DNA from: Chitinophagaceae bacterium
GTDB lineage: Bacteria > Bacteroidota > Bacteroidia > Chitinophagales > Chitinophagaceae
Length of the DNA stretch: 64,000 nt
Direction: 5' to 3'
Assembly: GCA_019745155.1 (NCBI GenBank)
Contig: JAIETM010000012.1
Coordinates: forward strand, 1-64,000
Shown here: positions 16,065 to 25,446 of the stretch, piece after piece
Numbering within the stretch: position 1 is the first letter of the stretch
Layout of the letters: every line of letters begins with the position of its first letter
Position numbers and translations under genes: made by a program
Notes under the pieces: generated by a model
The model's database searches: none
The model's input: only the letters and a program-made list of their open reading frames with translations
Told to the model about the DNA's origin: nothing

Positions 16065-16680
16065 ATACTAACCCAAACTGATAGCCTTGCGCTAGAAAAT
16101 GATCGATGGTCCTGGGTAAAGCATATTGCATACGTTGCCATGCTTTTTCGCTATCATGAAAAACAATAATACTACCGGGACGTACTGCTTTTTTCACTTG
16201 ACGCCAGCATTGTTCCGGTTGAAGCTGAGTATCAAAATCACCGCTTAATACATCCCACATAATGATGCGATACGCAAACTGTTGTTGCACAGCTTTGATT
16301 TGTGCACGGGTAATTCTGCCATAAGGTGGGCGAAACAAAGACGCATCAATATATTGTGTTGCAGTGAAAATATTTTCTAAATAATCTTCCCGACTGGTTT
16401 TCCAACCATTGCGATGATCTTGTGTGTGATTACCAGTCTGATGGCCCTCAGCCAAAATACGCTGATATATTTGTGGATAACGCTGCACATTCTTACCAAT
16501 ACAAAAAAAAGTTGCTTTGATGTTGTACTGCTTCAATAAGTCCAACACAAAAGGGGTTGCTACAGGATGAGGACCATCATCAAATGTAAGGTAGATGGTT
16601 TTGTTAGCAGCATTGCCCTTCCATTCCAGTGAAGGATAGATCCATCGAAACAAAGCAGGTGTGCGAACTGGATACCACAT
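16063..16680 (-). CDS. Polysaccharide deacetylase (NodB homology, CE4)
   Basis: The 205-aa protein is one NodB domain with all five motifs: TFDDGP (32-37), HTQDH (His85 and His89, metal ligands), RPPYG, WDVLSGDFD and IIVFHDS. It should remove N-acetyl groups from a polysaccharide such as peptidoglycan or chitin-like polymer. No clear signal peptide is seen, unusual for an extracytoplasmic enzyme. It starts 3 bp after the HIT gene and is probably co-transcribed with it. Confidence 0.88.
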   Translation of the reverse strand: MWYPVRTPALFRWIYPSLEWKGNAANKTIYLTFDDGPHPVATPFVLDLLKQYNIKATFFCIGKNVQRYPQIYQRILAEGHQTGNHTQDHRNGWKTSREDYLENIFTATQYIDASLFRPPYGRITRAQIKAVQQQFAYRIIMWDVLSGDFDTQLQPEQCWRQVKKAVRPGSIIVFHDSEKAWQRMQYALPRTIDHFLAQGYQFGLV

Positions 16681-16683
16681 AGA

Positions 16684-17076
16684 TTATTGCATTGCTGCTA
16701 GTATTTTCTCCTGCACCATTTTCAGGTGTTCGGGACTAGGTTTGGTTTTTCTGCTCAGTATTTGCATATCGGCCATACCATTCATCGGTAATAAATGAAT
16801 ATGCGCATGCGGTACTTCAAATCCTACTGTCATGATATTCACGCGCTGATAGCCGAATGCTTTTTCAATGGCTTTGGCAATAGGTTGCGCAAATGTCAAA
16901 ATCCCATCGAGGTATTCGGTTGGCAGATCAAATAGCTTGTCTGTTTCTTGCTTAGGCACCACCAGTACATGTCCGTCCGCACAAGGAAAAATATCCAAGA
17001 ATGCATAGAAACGATCGCTCTCTGCAATCTTGTAAGAAGGAATCTCTCCAGCAATGATTTTAGTAAAGATGCTCAT
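16684..17076 (-). CDS. HIT family nucleotide hydrolase/transferase
   Basis: The 130-aa histidine-triad protein has HAHIH at residues 90-94, the nucleotide phosphate-binding and catalytic motif. Members hydrolyse adenosine phosphoramidates or dinucleoside polyphosphates in the cytoplasm. It follows the 168-aa membrane protein gene by 8 bp and precedes the deacetylase by 3 bp, so the three minus-strand genes probably form one unit. Confidence 0.9.
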   Translation of the reverse strand: MSIFTKIIAGEIPSYKIAESDRFYAFLDIFPCADGHVLVVPKQETDKLFDLPTEYLDGILTFAQPIAKAIEKAFGYQRVNIMTVGFEVPHAHIHLLPMNGMADMQILSRKTKPSPEHLKMVQEKILAAMQ

Positions 17077-17084
17077 GGGCTTGT

Positions 17085-17591
17085 TTATTGTAGCAAGTTA
17101 TCTTTTATTGATGAAGGAATCTCAATAGGAATTTGCTTTTCGTGCACGATTGCATAAATTGTTTTCCTTAAAGAGTTTTTCAGTGTATGATCTAACTTGG
17201 AAGTATCAAACTCCTGATATTGATTGCTATCTGTAAATAAGCGGATAGCAGAAAAATTCATCTGCACCTTAACTACTTCAACCCAATTAAGTGAAAATCC
17301 TTTTGCATACTGTTGATCCACAATAATGGAATTACTGTCTACTATAAATTTATTCCTTACCTGCTTAGGAAAAAGAGCGTGCTGATAGTTGACTATCAGC
17401 AAATATCCATAGAGTATATAAGGCACCCAACGCAATTTTCGCTCCGGTACTTCTGCAATCAATTCATATACATTGTATAAAAACAAAGCGACTAAAATAC
17501 ATGCAGCAGTAATATAGATCAGCCTGCTCCAAAAGCGCTTGCGCTTGAATTGCTGTTCCGGAACTATATCTAGAAATTCAAAAGCATTCAT
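17085..17591 (-). CDS. Hypothetical membrane protein with PH-like tail
   Basis: I do not recognise the family. The 168-aa protein has two transmembrane segments (about 22-43 and 55-70), then a beta-rich soluble region of about 95 residues, the layout of bacterial PH-domain membrane proteins. It begins just after the greA terminator and lies 8 bp upstream of the HIT gene. Confidence 0.6.
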   Translation of the reverse strand: MNAFEFLDIVPEQQFKRKRFWSRLIYITAACILVALFLYNVYELIAEVPERKLRWVPYILYGYLLIVNYQHALFPKQVRNKFIVDSNSIIVDQQYAKGFSLNWVEVVKVQMNFSAIRLFTDSNQYQEFDTSKLDHTLKNSLRKTIYAIVHEKQIPIEIPSSIKDNLLQ

Positions 17592-17596
17592 TACCT

Positions 17597-17632
17597 AAAA
17601 TAAAAAATCCCGTCCTTCATTGAGAACGGGAT
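17597..17632 (-). terminator. Terminator of greA
   Basis: On the minus strand ATCCCGT and ACGGGAT pair around a 12-nt loop and are followed by TTTTTATTTT. It lies 26 bp after the greA stop codon. Confidence 0.8.
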
Positions 17633-17657
17633 ACGGAAAAATTTATCACTGATCTGT

Positions 17658-18125
17658 TTAGATCGTAATGTCCTCTACTTTAAACTTAATCACACCCGTA
17701 GGCGCATTCACTTCTGCGACCTCGCCTTTGCTCTTACCCATGAGGCCCTTACCAATAGGTGACGAAGCCGAAATTTTACCAGCTTTCAGGTCGGCTTCTT
17801 TTTCGCCAACAATCTGATAGGTCACCGTTTTCTTAGTAGCCAAATTGGTGATGGTTACACGAGTAAGGATACTCACACGGCTGGTATCAATGGTGGTCGT
17901 ATCCACAATCTTAGCATTGGCAATAACACCTTCCAGTTGCTTGATTTTTGCTTCCAGCATACCCTGTGCCTCTTTGGCCGCATCATACTCTGCATTCTCT
18001 TTCAGATCGCCTTTTTCTCTGGCTTCTGCAATAGCTCGTGATGCTGCAGGACGATCAATGGCTTTCATGCGCTGCAACTCCTCCTTCATGCGTTCGAAGG
18101 TCTCTTTTGTTACATATTCACTCAT
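17658..18125 (-). CDS. greA: Transcription elongation factor GreA
   Basis: The 155-aa protein has the N-terminal antiparallel coiled coil (about 1-75) that enters the RNA polymerase secondary channel and the C-terminal FKBP-like domain. The acidic tip residues that activate transcript cleavage lie in GDLKENAEYD (about 39-48). It rescues backtracked polymerase. It is monocistronic, with its own terminator. Confidence 0.95.
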   Translation of the reverse strand: MSEYVTKETFERMKEELQRMKAIDRPAASRAIAEAREKGDLKENAEYDAAKEAQGMLEAKIKQLEGVIANAKIVDTTTIDTSRVSILTRVTITNLATKKTVTYQIVGEKEADLKAGKISASSPIGKGLMGKSKGEVAEVNAPTGVIKFKVEDITI

Positions 18126-18145
18126 ACAACTCGGTTTAAAAGAGA

Positions 18146-18184
18146 TAAAAAAAATACAACGCCGCAGATTGAACTACAGCGTTG
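18146..18184 (-). terminator. Terminator of the rsmA-hydroxyacid dehydrogenase unit
   Basis: On the minus strand an 11-bp stem (CAACGCTGTAG with CTGCGGCGTTG, two G-U wobbles) and a TTCAAT loop precede TATTTTTTTT. It lies between the dehydrogenase stop (18214) and greA. Confidence 0.8.
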
Positions 18185-18191
18185 CAGGCAA

Positions 18192-18199
18192 CAAATATA
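18192..18199 (-). promoter_or_regulatory. -7 box before greA
   Basis: TATATTTG on the minus strand matches TAnnTTTG. It lies upstream of the 18146-18184 terminator hairpin, so a transcript from it would carry that hairpin in the greA leader. No -33 element is at normal spacing. Confidence 0.35.
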
Positions 18200-18213
18200 A
18201 GGAGGATTCAATT

Positions 18214-19143
18214 TCAGACTAGTCCCAATTTCTCTAAAACTACTCGACTCATGCGCTCAAAAGCCTGGTGGCTATAACCGGCGATATGCGGTGTAATGAG
18301 CACATTTGGTTGATTTACAAGCCATTCTAAGTGCTCCTTTTCTGCTGGCGAATAGGTTTCCAAGCGTTCATTTTCCAATACATCCAATGCCGCTCCCCTA
18401 ATCTTACCTTGCTCTAAAGCACGAATTAAGGAAGCCGTATCCGTTACTTTTCCTCGGCAAGTAGTAACGAAAAATGGCTGCTGTTCTAGGCTATTGAAAA
18501 ATGCATCATTGGCATAATGCTTTGTCTCTTCTGTTAACGGAAGATGTAGACTTACTACATCTGCATAACGAGCAATTTGTTCAACGCCAGCTTCGCGGAT
18601 ATAGTCTTTGGCAAAATCAAAGCGATAGCGATCATGCGCTAATACAGTTACTTGAAAAGGTTGCAATAACTGCGCAAAAGCACTACCCGTATTGCCATAT
18701 CCAATAATACCAACGGTACTGCCTGACAACTCTAGTCCACGATTGGCATCACGAATCCATTGGCCAGATTTTACTTCATCATAACTACTGTGCAGTTTAT
18801 GTCGTAATGACAACAACATACCCAAAGCATGTTCCGCAACGGCGAGTCTGTTACCTTCCGGACTACTCACACAACGAATACCCTTGCTTTCCGCATAAGG
18901 TACATCAATCAATTCCATCCCGCTACCTAGACGACCAATCCATTTTAATTGACTTGCACAATCGAGCATAGCACGATCAATCTTCAATCGAGTAGTCACA
19001 ATCAGTCCTACTGCATCTGCAATACTTTCCTGCAGTGCTTCATAACTAATCGCAGGTGCGTATTCCACTACAAAGCCTTGCTGCTCCAGTTTCTCCTGCA
19101 GCATCGGGTGGGCTTTGGCTGTTATGATCACTTTGCCTTGCAT
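18214..19143 (-). CDS. D-2-hydroxyacid dehydrogenase (NAD-dependent, SerA-like)
   Basis: The 309-aa two-domain dehydrogenase has the NAD motif GYGNTG (148-153) and the catalytic Arg230 (TTCRGKV), a Glu near 257 and His286 (TPHIAGY). The substrate (phosphoglycerate, glyoxylate or another 2-oxoacid) cannot be told from sequence; the ACT domain of long SerA forms is absent. The ATG at 19143 shares one base with the rsmA stop (TGATG), so the genes are coupled; a TTG one codon upstream is rejected. Confidence 0.85.
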   Translation of the reverse strand: MQGKVIITAKAHPMLQEKLEQQGFVVEYAPAISYEALQESIADAVGLIVTTRLKIDRAMLDCASQLKWIGRLGSGMELIDVPYAESKGIRCVSSPEGNRLAVAEHALGMLLSLRHKLHSSYDEVKSGQWIRDANRGLELSGSTVGIIGYGNTGSAFAQLLQPFQVTVLAHDRYRFDFAKDYIREAGVEQIARYADVVSLHLPLTEETKHYANDAFFNSLEQQPFFVTTCRGKVTDTASLIRALEQGKIRGAALDVLENERLETYSPAEKEHLEWLVNQPNVLITPHIAGYSHQAFERMSRVVLEKLGLV

Positions 19144-19901
19144 CAATAATTCATTTGGAAGGTAAGTGCAGCAAATTGTTCTATGCTCAATTGCTCTGCA
19201 CGCAGATTAAACAAAGGATCTTCCAAAACAGTTGCATCAAACAAAGTTTTTACCGCATTGCGTAAAGTCTTTCTACGCTGGTTGAACGCAGTCTTCACTA
19301 AATTCCGGAAATGCTTTTCCGATTTTACTTCAAGTGGCGTTTCTTTTCTACGCAATTTGATGACACCACTCACCACTTTGGGTGGCGGATTGAATGCTTC
19401 GGCTGGCACATCAAACAAATACTCTGTTGCATAGAATGCCTGCACCAATACGCTGATCACACCATATACTTTTGAACCAGGCTTGGCTGCAATTCTTTGT
19501 GCCACTTCTTTTTGAAACATCCCAATCATCACAGGCACCTGATCTTTCCAATCGAGCATCTTAAAGACAATCTGCGAGGATATATTGTAAGGAAAATTAC
19601 CGACGATGATAAAACTGCCATCAAATGGCGGATCAATATCCAAAAAGCTTTGGTGAATGAGTTTACCTGAAATCGTAGAAAAATGATGCTCCAAATAAGC
19701 TACTTTTTCTGCATCCAATTCCACCGCTTTAAAATCGATATCCTTGAGCTCAAGCAAATGCTTGGTTAATGCACCTCCGCCTGGGCCCACTTCTAGTAAT
19801 TGACGATAGGTTTCCTGCTGCAAAGCATCTACGATGCGCACGCAAACACTGTCATCTTTCAGAAAATGTTGCCCCAGCGATTTTTTCAGGGTGTATTGCA
19901 T
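19143..19901 (-). CDS. rsmA: 16S rRNA dimethyladenosine transferase
   Basis: RsmA (KsgA) dimethylates the two adjacent adenosines near the 3' end of 16S rRNA using S-adenosylmethionine, a late ribosome assembly checkpoint. The SAM motif EVGPGGG is at 37-43 and the catalytic NFPY at 102-105. The 252-aa length is typical. A TAGTTTTG box ends 4 nt before its ATG, so the mRNA may be leaderless. The hydroxyacid dehydrogenase gene follows with TGATG coupling. Confidence 0.95.
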   Translation of the reverse strand: MQYTLKKSLGQHFLKDDSVCVRIVDALQQETYRQLLEVGPGGGALTKHLLELKDIDFKAVELDAEKVAYLEHHFSTISGKLIHQSFLDIDPPFDGSFIIVGNFPYNISSQIVFKMLDWKDQVPVMIGMFQKEVAQRIAAKPGSKVYGVISVLVQAFYATEYLFDVPAEAFNPPPKVVSGVIKLRRKETPLEVKSEKHFRNLVKTAFNQRRKTLRNAVKTLFDATVLEDPLFNLRAEQLSIEQFAALTFQMNY

Positions 19902-19905
19902 GCAG

Positions 19906-19913
19906 CAAAACTA
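19906..19913 (-). promoter_or_regulatory. -7 box of rsmA
   Basis: TAGTTTTG on the minus strand is a perfect TAnnTTTG, 4 nt before the ATG. A TTG lies 24 bp upstream (19938-19940), one base outside the usual range. Confidence 0.45.
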
Positions 19914-19980
19914 CTGTTTTGACCGGTATAGCCCCGCCAAACAGTTGATAATGCTTATTTTTACCGAATAATTGACAAGC

Positions 19981-21075
19981 ATGAGTAACGATTTGCAAAG
20001 GCCGGTGATTGGATTTTCTTGTGGCGACTTGAACGGCATTGGTATTGAACTAATCATTAAGACATTGGCTGATAACCGTATTTTGGATATCTGCACGCCA
20101 GTGGTTTTTGCTAGTAATAAGAGTATCAACTTTTATCGCAAGAGTTTGGCTGATATTAACCTGAACTACGCCAGCTCAAAAGATGCGTCGCGTATCAATC
20201 CCAAGCAAATCAATATTGTCAACTGCTGGGAAGAAGAAGTAGCCATTACTCCCGGCGAATTAAATGAGATTGGTGGGAAATATGCTATTATCTCTTTACG
20301 CGCTGCTGCACAGGCGTTGAAAGACGGACAAATTCAGGGTTTGGTCACTGCGCCTATTCACAAAAAGAATGTACAATCTGATGATTTTCGTTACAGCGGA
20401 CATACACCTTTCTTAAGAGATTTCTTTGGTGTTAATGATGTAGCCATGTTGATGACAGCACCCAATATGCGTGTTGGTTTGGTTACAGAACATGTACCTG
20501 TAGCTGAATTGGGCAAGCATATCACCAAAGAAGCCATCATCAGTAAGCTCAAGATCATCCACAACAGTTTGCAGAAAGATTTTGGTATTGATAAACCCAA
20601 GATTGCCGTGTTGGGTATGAATCCACACTCTGGTGATGAAGGATTGATTGGTAACGAAGAAGAATCTGTCATCAAGCCTGTTATCAAAGAGGGTAAACAA
20701 CATATCATGGTCTTTGGCCCTTATAGCGCCGATGCGTTCTTTGCACGCGGTCAGCATGAAAAGTTTGATGCTGTATTGGCTATGTACCACGACCAAGGAT
20801 TGATTCCATTCAAATCATTGGCTATTGGTGAAGGCGTGAATTATACTGCCGGCTTACCAGTAGTACGTACCAGCCCTGACCATGGAACAGCATTTGACAT
20901 TGCTGGCAAAGGCAAAGCTGATCATACTTCCTTCTTAGAAGCAACCTACACTTGTATTGATATTATTCGTCAGCGCATGGGTTATGCAGACGCCAGACAA
21001 AATCCGCTCAAGAAAATGAGCATGCGTTTGTTTGCCAATGCCGTAGATGAAAAAATTGAAGAATCTGAATCCTGA
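19981..21075 (+). CDS. pdxA: 4-hydroxythreonine-4-phosphate dehydrogenase
   Basis: PdxA oxidises 4-phosphohydroxythreonine in the DXP-dependent route to pyridoxal phosphate. The 364-aa protein has the metal and substrate motifs SGHTPFLRD, MYHDQGLIPFK and RTSPDHGTAFDIAGKG. The ATG at 19981 is preferred to a TTG three codons earlier. The aldose epimerase gene starts 5 bp after its stop. It is divergent from rsmA; in enterobacteria pdxA and ksgA are also neighbours. Confidence 0.95.
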   Translation: MSNDLQRPVIGFSCGDLNGIGIELIIKTLADNRILDICTPVVFASNKSINFYRKSLADINLNYASSKDASRINPKQINIVNCWEEEVAITPGELNEIGGKYAIISLRAAAQALKDGQIQGLVTAPIHKKNVQSDDFRYSGHTPFLRDFFGVNDVAMLMTAPNMRVGLVTEHVPVAELGKHITKEAIISKLKIIHNSLQKDFGIDKPKIAVLGMNPHSGDEGLIGNEEESVIKPVIKEGKQHIMVFGPYSADAFFARGQHEKFDAVLAMYHDQGLIPFKSLAIGEGVNYTAGLPVVRTSPDHGTAFDIAGKGKADHTSFLEATYTCIDIIRQRMGYADARQNPLKKMSMRLFANAVDEKIEESES

Positions 21076-21080
21076 TAACC

Positions 21081-21950
21081 ATGATACAACTGGAGCATGA
21101 TCTGCTGCGCATCTCCATTGCCGAAAAAGGTGCTGAGTTACAAAGTTTATACAGAACAGATCTGGGAGTAGAATATCTCTGGAACGGTGATCCTGCTTTC
21201 TGGGGAAAGTTTAGTCCGGTCTTGTTTCCTATCGTAGGCGGACTCAAAGACAATACCTATTTCTACAAAGGGCAACCTTATCAGTTAGGCCGACATGGTT
21301 TTGCAAGAGATCGTGTGTTTGAGGTTGCTGCACAAAGTAGTCACCATATAGTGTTTGTGTTAAACAGTGATGCAGCGACGAAGCAAGTGTATCCTTTTGA
21401 CTTCTCTTTTGAATTGAGTTATACCATCAATGGAGATACACTTACAGTTGGTTATAAAATCATCAATACGGGTAATGAAGTCATGTATGCTTCTGTTGGT
21501 GCACACCCCGCATTCAAGATTCCTTTGACTGATGGAACGACTTATGAGGATTGGTATCTGGAATTTGCACAAACAGAGCACACAGGCAAATGGCCTTTAA
21601 CCAAGGATGGTTTGATTGAAGCCGCACCCATACCCTGCTTAAACAATACACAAACCTTACCGCTAAATAAGCCACTATTTTATGGCGATGCGTTGGTGTT
21701 TAAAGATTTACAATCCAAATCTATCAGCATCAAGAGTAATCAGTCTGTACATGGCGTAAACATGCAGTTTGATGGATTTCCTTTCTATGGCATATGGGCG
21801 GCGAAAGATGCCGACTTTGTTTGCTTAGAACCTTGGTGTGGCATTGCAGATAGCGCCAACACTGATCAGCAACTGATCAATAAGGAAGGCATACATACTA
21901 TTGCAGCAAATACTTCCTTTGAAAGAAATTGGTCGGTACAGGTATTCTAA
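21081..21950 (+). CDS. Aldose 1-epimerase family protein
   Basis: The 289-aa beta-sandwich protein belongs to the galactose-mutarotase-like fold: HGFARD carries one catalytic-site histidine, VGAHPAF the second, and LEPWCG the expected general-base glutamate. The subgroup resembles LacX/YeaD proteins, whose sugar substrate is uncertain. It lies 5 bp after pdxA and its stop abuts the stop of the convergent LolA-like gene with no gap. Confidence 0.85.
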   Translation: MIQLEHDLLRISIAEKGAELQSLYRTDLGVEYLWNGDPAFWGKFSPVLFPIVGGLKDNTYFYKGQPYQLGRHGFARDRVFEVAAQSSHHIVFVLNSDAATKQVYPFDFSFELSYTINGDTLTVGYKIINTGNEVMYASVGAHPAFKIPLTDGTTYEDWYLEFAQTEHTGKWPLTKDGLIEAAPIPCLNNTQTLPLNKPLFYGDALVFKDLQSKSISIKSNQSVHGVNMQFDGFPFYGIWAAKDADFVCLEPWCGIADSANTDQQLINKEGIHTIAANTSFERNWSVQVF

Positions 21951-22634
21951 CTATTTGAATACTGATGTGTGAATGCCTTTATTAATCTCGTAGTTCGCGT
22001 AGGTAATTTCTACACGACCTTTTTTACCCTTCATGCGGTTCTTTGTTTCCTGATCTACATCATCAAACTCGAGTGTAATACCCTTGGGTAATTTATAGTC
22101 TTTGGTATTGAAGCTGAATACCACTTTATCAGGCAGGCCATACCCTGCGAACTTTCCATACTGCATTTCCATTTCGTAGGTACCATTTTCTCTGGTGGTG
22201 GTAACTGCTTTCTTCACCAGCAGATTAGCTTCATCAATATACATGGTGGTAAGAATCACATCACTGTTATCCGCGTTAGGTAATAATTTCACCACGCGTA
22301 GCTTTTGAGCATTTAACACCTGCTCTCCAGCGTCTAATGCCATAAAATCATTGGTGGTAATGATAGAACGCATGTTCACTGTAACGCCACCCTTTGGCAA
22401 AATCGAAATACCACCATCTCTTTGCAATTTGAAAAGATTGGGCTTTTTATAGAATACCTTCACCCTACCAATGGGTGCTTTGATGAAAGCCACATCTGTT
22501 TTCATTTTCCCTTCTGCAGTATAATCATTCACCTGATCCATCTTGGCTTTCACCTTATTGATCAGTGCTGTCATATCCTGTGCAGTGATCATCTGCATCA
22601 AGCTTATCATCAATATTGTCATCAAAGTTTTCAT
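21951..22634 (-). CDS. LolA-like outer-membrane lipoprotein carrier family protein
   Basis: The 227-aa exported protein has a signal peptide (about 1-18, ITAQ) and a LolA/LolB-type half-barrel of long beta-strands (GRVKVFYKKPNLFKL, GTYEMEMQYGKF). LolA chaperones lipoproteins across the periplasm, but Bacteroidota have several paralogues of unclear cargo. The ATG at 22634 overlaps the permease stop (TGATG). It closes the minus-strand cluster that starts with the TonB receptor or with the ABC ATPase. Confidence 0.75.
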   Translation of the reverse strand: MKTLMTILMISLMQMITAQDMTALINKVKAKMDQVNDYTAEGKMKTDVAFIKAPIGRVKVFYKKPNLFKLQRDGGISILPKGGVTVNMRSIITTNDFMALDAGEQVLNAQKLRVVKLLPNADNSDVILTTMYIDEANLLVKKAVTTTRENGTYEMEMQYGKFAGYGLPDKVVFSFNTKDYKLPKGITLEFDDVDQETKNRMKGKKGRVEITYANYEINKGIHTSVFK

Positions 22635-23509
22635 CAACTCAATACATCTTTACGTTTGAAAATAATACCCGCTGCTCCAACGAAGACAATAATATGCGCC
22701 ATCAAAACCATTGCAGAATTCCACAACTTCTGCGGATTTTGAATCGTGCCGGGAATAGCCTCGTTCATGTCATTCACTTTCAAATCAAAAAACTCTTTCC
22801 AGGTAATCATGTGTGAAGTAAAGAGATACGGCTTGATAGCATTGAACAAGGGAATACTCATTGTACTCAATATTGTGCTCACAATAATCACACTCATCGT
22901 GGCTACGATGGGACCAATAGAATTATCTGCAAACAGTGATAATAGAAAGCCTAATGCTGCAACGGTAGTCATGGCTAAGGCAGCAAAACAGAATGCCCCT
23001 GCATAACGCCAGAACACATCATCAGCCTTGATCACTACAGCATAACTACTTTTCATGATGAACATATCATCTGTTCCAAAAATCAGCATGCTCAATAGCA
23101 AGGCTTGGATAGCAACCCATATTAGCAACAAGATGGTATATACAGCTGAGGCAGAAAATTTAGCCAATATAAATTCCCATCTGCTGATGGGCTTGGTCAT
23201 CAATACACGTAATGTGCCCATATTGGCTTCGCCTGAAATCATGTCCGCTGCAATCAAGGCAATCAGCAATGGTACATGCACCAGTAATAATTGCAGCACC
23301 ACATAACAGATAAAATAGCCATTCAGGATATTGCCATCCACTGCAAAAGAGCTGTTGAAATCGGCCATCACAAATTCAGCATACTCTTTGCCATCTACTT
23401 TTAGGCCAAGTTGCACCACACCAATCAGTGCAGTGATGGCTGCAAAAGCAATATATGTCCGCGGTCTGCGGAATATCTTATACAACTCAATTTGAAAAAG
23501 CGTCCACAT
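22634..23509 (-). CDS. ABC-2 type transporter permease
   Basis: The 291-aa protein has about six transmembrane segments in the ABC-2 permease arrangement, with the conserved stretch SGEANMGTLRVLMTKPISRWEF between helices. It forms a transporter with the ATPase encoded just upstream, whose reading frame it overlaps by 23 nt. The cargo is unknown; a LolA-like gene is coupled downstream. Confidence 0.88.
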   Translation of the reverse strand: MWTLFQIELYKIFRRPRTYIAFAAITALIGVVQLGLKVDGKEYAEFVMADFNSSFAVDGNILNGYFICYVVLQLLLVHVPLLIALIAADMISGEANMGTLRVLMTKPISRWEFILAKFSASAVYTILLLIWVAIQALLLSMLIFGTDDMFIMKSSYAVVIKADDVFWRYAGAFCFAALAMTTVAALGFLLSLFADNSIGPIVATMSVIIVSTILSTMSIPLFNAIKPYLFTSHMITWKEFFDLKVNDMNEAIPGTIQNPQKLWNSAMVLMAHIIVFVGAAGIIFKRKDVLS

Positions 23510-24419
23510 GTTGTTTTCCCGCGGTTACCTGTAAAAAATAATCTTCCAGTGAATGTTTTAGCTGAAGTGAGATCACGCCAATCTGCATTTGCACCAAAGC
23601 CTTATGCAGCTCAGGAATATCGTTACGGTGCAGTTGTAAGATAATTTGTGCACCTCTTTGTTCTTTCAATACCCCTGCCCATTGGCTTTGCTGCAAACTA
23701 TTCCACGCAAATGATGAATCAGTTGTTGTTAATTCCACTAAGGTCTGAGCCGGATCAAATAAATCAGCGGCACTACCTTCTACAATCTTCTTGCCCTTAT
23801 CAATGATCAGCACTCTTGTTGCAATCTGTTCTATTTCACTCAAGAGATGCGATGAAACAATGACTGTCTTTTTCCATTCTCTGCTCAAGCGAAGAATGAG
23901 GTTTCTGATATCTGCGATACCCTGAGGATCTAGTCCATTCGTGGGCTCATCTAATACAATCAGTTGAGGATTATGCACCAACGCAATAGCAATACCCAAT
24001 CTTTGTTTCATACCCTGAGAGAAAGTACGCACTGTATCATATCCCCTTTCAGCCAAACCCACCATCTCTAGCTGATCCATCAATTGTTTTCTGCTTAACT
24101 GCAGACCACTCAACCGAGCAAACAAACGCAGGTTATCGTATGCAGATAAATACTTATAAACGTCTGGCTTTTCTATAACAGCGCCTATTTGCTGTAAAAT
24201 TTCTTTTCGATGTGTCGCCAAAGGCATATCAAATACCTTGATAGAACCCGCTGTGGGTGCGATCAATGTCATCAACATGCGGATGGTGGTACTTTTTCCT
24301 GCACCATTTTGGCCTAAAAAGCCATACACATCTCCAGCTTCTACCGTAAAAGAGAGGTCGTTAACAGCGGAAAAACTGCCAAATTGTTTAGAAAGATGTT
24401 GAACGGAGACGATTGCCAT
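23487..24419 (-). CDS. ABC transporter ATP-binding protein
   Basis: The 310-aa ATPase has Walker A GQNGAGKS (36-43), signature FSQGMKQR (133-140) and Walker B LIVLDEP (152-158), followed by about 80 extra residues typical of the ABC-2 (CcmA/DrrA/NatA-like) group. It drives the permease of the overlapping downstream gene. A TACCTTTG box 20 nt upstream suggests its own promoter within the larger cluster. Confidence 0.92.
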   Translation of the reverse strand: MAIVSVQHLSKQFGSFSAVNDLSFTVEAGDVYGFLGQNGAGKSTTIRMLMTLIAPTAGSIKVFDMPLATHRKEILQQIGAVIEKPDVYKYLSAYDNLRLFARLSGLQLSRKQLMDQLEMVGLAERGYDTVRTFSQGMKQRLGIAIALVHNPQLIVLDEPTNGLDPQGIADIRNLILRLSREWKKTVIVSSHLLSEIEQIATRVLIIDKGKKIVEGSAADLFDPAQTLVELTTTDSSFAWNSLQQSQWAGVLKEQRGAQIILQLHRNDIPELHKALVQMQIGVISLQLKHSLEDYFLQVTAGKQHVDAFSN

Positions 24420-24439
24420 GGCACTATAACAATGCGGGG

Positions 24440-24447
24440 CAAAGGTA
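24440..24447 (-). promoter_or_regulatory. -7 box before the ABC ATPase gene
   Basis: TACCTTTG on the minus strand is a perfect TAnnTTTG, 20 nt before the ATG. No -33 TTG at proper spacing is seen. Confidence 0.4.
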
Positions 24448-24470
24448 GTTGAATGAGATGCGAAAAAAGC

Positions 24471-24767
24471 TTAATTATTCTTGCCTACCTGCAGATAGGC
24501 CTGCAGGGCTTTAACATAGGCTTCAAATGCTTTAACACCTTCGGGTGTGACTTTACAGGTGGTTTGCGGGTAATTGTCTACAAATTGCTTGGTTACATCA
24601 ATATAGCCAGCTTCCTTCAGCTTTTGCACCTGCACACTGAGATTACCAGCGGTTGCATTGGTTTTTTCCTTAATGAAGGTGAATTCAGCCTCTTTTACGC
24701 TAATGAGTAAACTCATTATTGCAAGCCTTAATTGAGAATGTAATATGGGATCCAGTTCTTTAAACAT
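24471..24767 (-). CDS. Winged-helix transcriptional regulator (HTH_34-like)
   Basis: The 98-aa protein is one winged helix-turn-helix domain: LRLAIMSLL, a recognition region near ATAGNLSVQVQKLKEAGYI and a wing before the C-terminal helix. It resembles the short ArsR/MarR-like HTH_34 regulators. No metal-binding cysteine cluster is visible. It overlaps the upstream membrane-protein gene by 8 nt. It is the best candidate to bind the palindrome in the TonB receptor promoter at 29311-29325 (inference). Confidence 0.82.
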   Translation of the reverse strand: MFKELDPILHSQLRLAIMSLLISVKEAEFTFIKEKTNATAGNLSVQVQKLKEAGYIDVTKQFVDNYPQTTCKVTPEGVKAFEAYVKALQAYLQVGKNN

Positions 24768-25446
24768 TCGCCTTCTGTTGTGCTAGGTACTTTCTTCTTA
24801 AGATTACGCCCGGAATAAACCAGCAGATCAATGCTGCTACTCCACCCAATAAAAAGTCATATTCAGTAATGGTAAAGCAAGAGCCGATAAAAAGTCCATA
24901 TGTGATCACTCCACCATACAACATAGGTTTGAATTTTTTTACAATACCTGTAACCAATGTTGGGAATGCATAGATGAGGATGAATAATGAATAAATACTT
25001 GGTGTAAAGGCGTTGATAGGTTCATCTGCTTTGCTGTTATTGAGATAATGTTTCGTCAATTGCCAGCCCTCTTGTTTGATAAACGCGTTGGTTACATCCG
25101 GCACGATCATTTGATAGATGTTTAAACCAAAAATGGTTATACCGAATACCAGCCAAATAGCATTCAATGCATCATCTTCATATTGCTTTACTTTATTGGA
25201 TTTTTTCTCTTGTACCGAAATAAAGATCTGAGGAATAATCGCTGCCAGTACAATTAACCAGATATCAAATCCAAAGGAGAAATCATAGGTACGTTGAAAG
25301 TAAGTAACTACAGAAGCGACAGTTACCACTGTTCCCCATAACAGAGAACCAATACCAGTATCATGATAGCTACTCTTGGCCTTTTGAATCATGTTGGTGA
25401 TCAGGTCAAGGCTTTCCTGTTCGGTCATGGGTGTTTCTTGATTCAT
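24760..25446 (-). CDS. Hypothetical membrane protein, paralogue of the next upstream gene
   Basis: The 228-aa protein has an N-terminal amphipathic helix with ESLDLITNMIQKAK and about five transmembrane segments. It is clearly related to the product of the adjacent 25443-26033 gene (ETLQLIESMINKAQ and a following LLWG in both), so the two arose by duplication. It overlaps that gene by 4 nt and the regulator gene by 8 nt. Function unknown; possibly a membrane partner of the winged-helix regulator. Confidence 0.65.
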   Translation of the reverse strand: MNQETPMTEQESLDLITNMIQKAKSSYHDTGIGSLLWGTVVTVASVVTYFQRTYDFSFGFDIWLIVLAAIIPQIFISVQEKKSNKVKQYEDDALNAIWLVFGITIFGLNIYQMIVPDVTNAFIKQEGWQLTKHYLNNSKADEPINAFTPSIYSLFILIYAFPTLVTGIVKKFKPMLYGGVITYGLFIGSCFTITEYDFLLGGVAALICWFIPGVILRRKYLAQQKANV

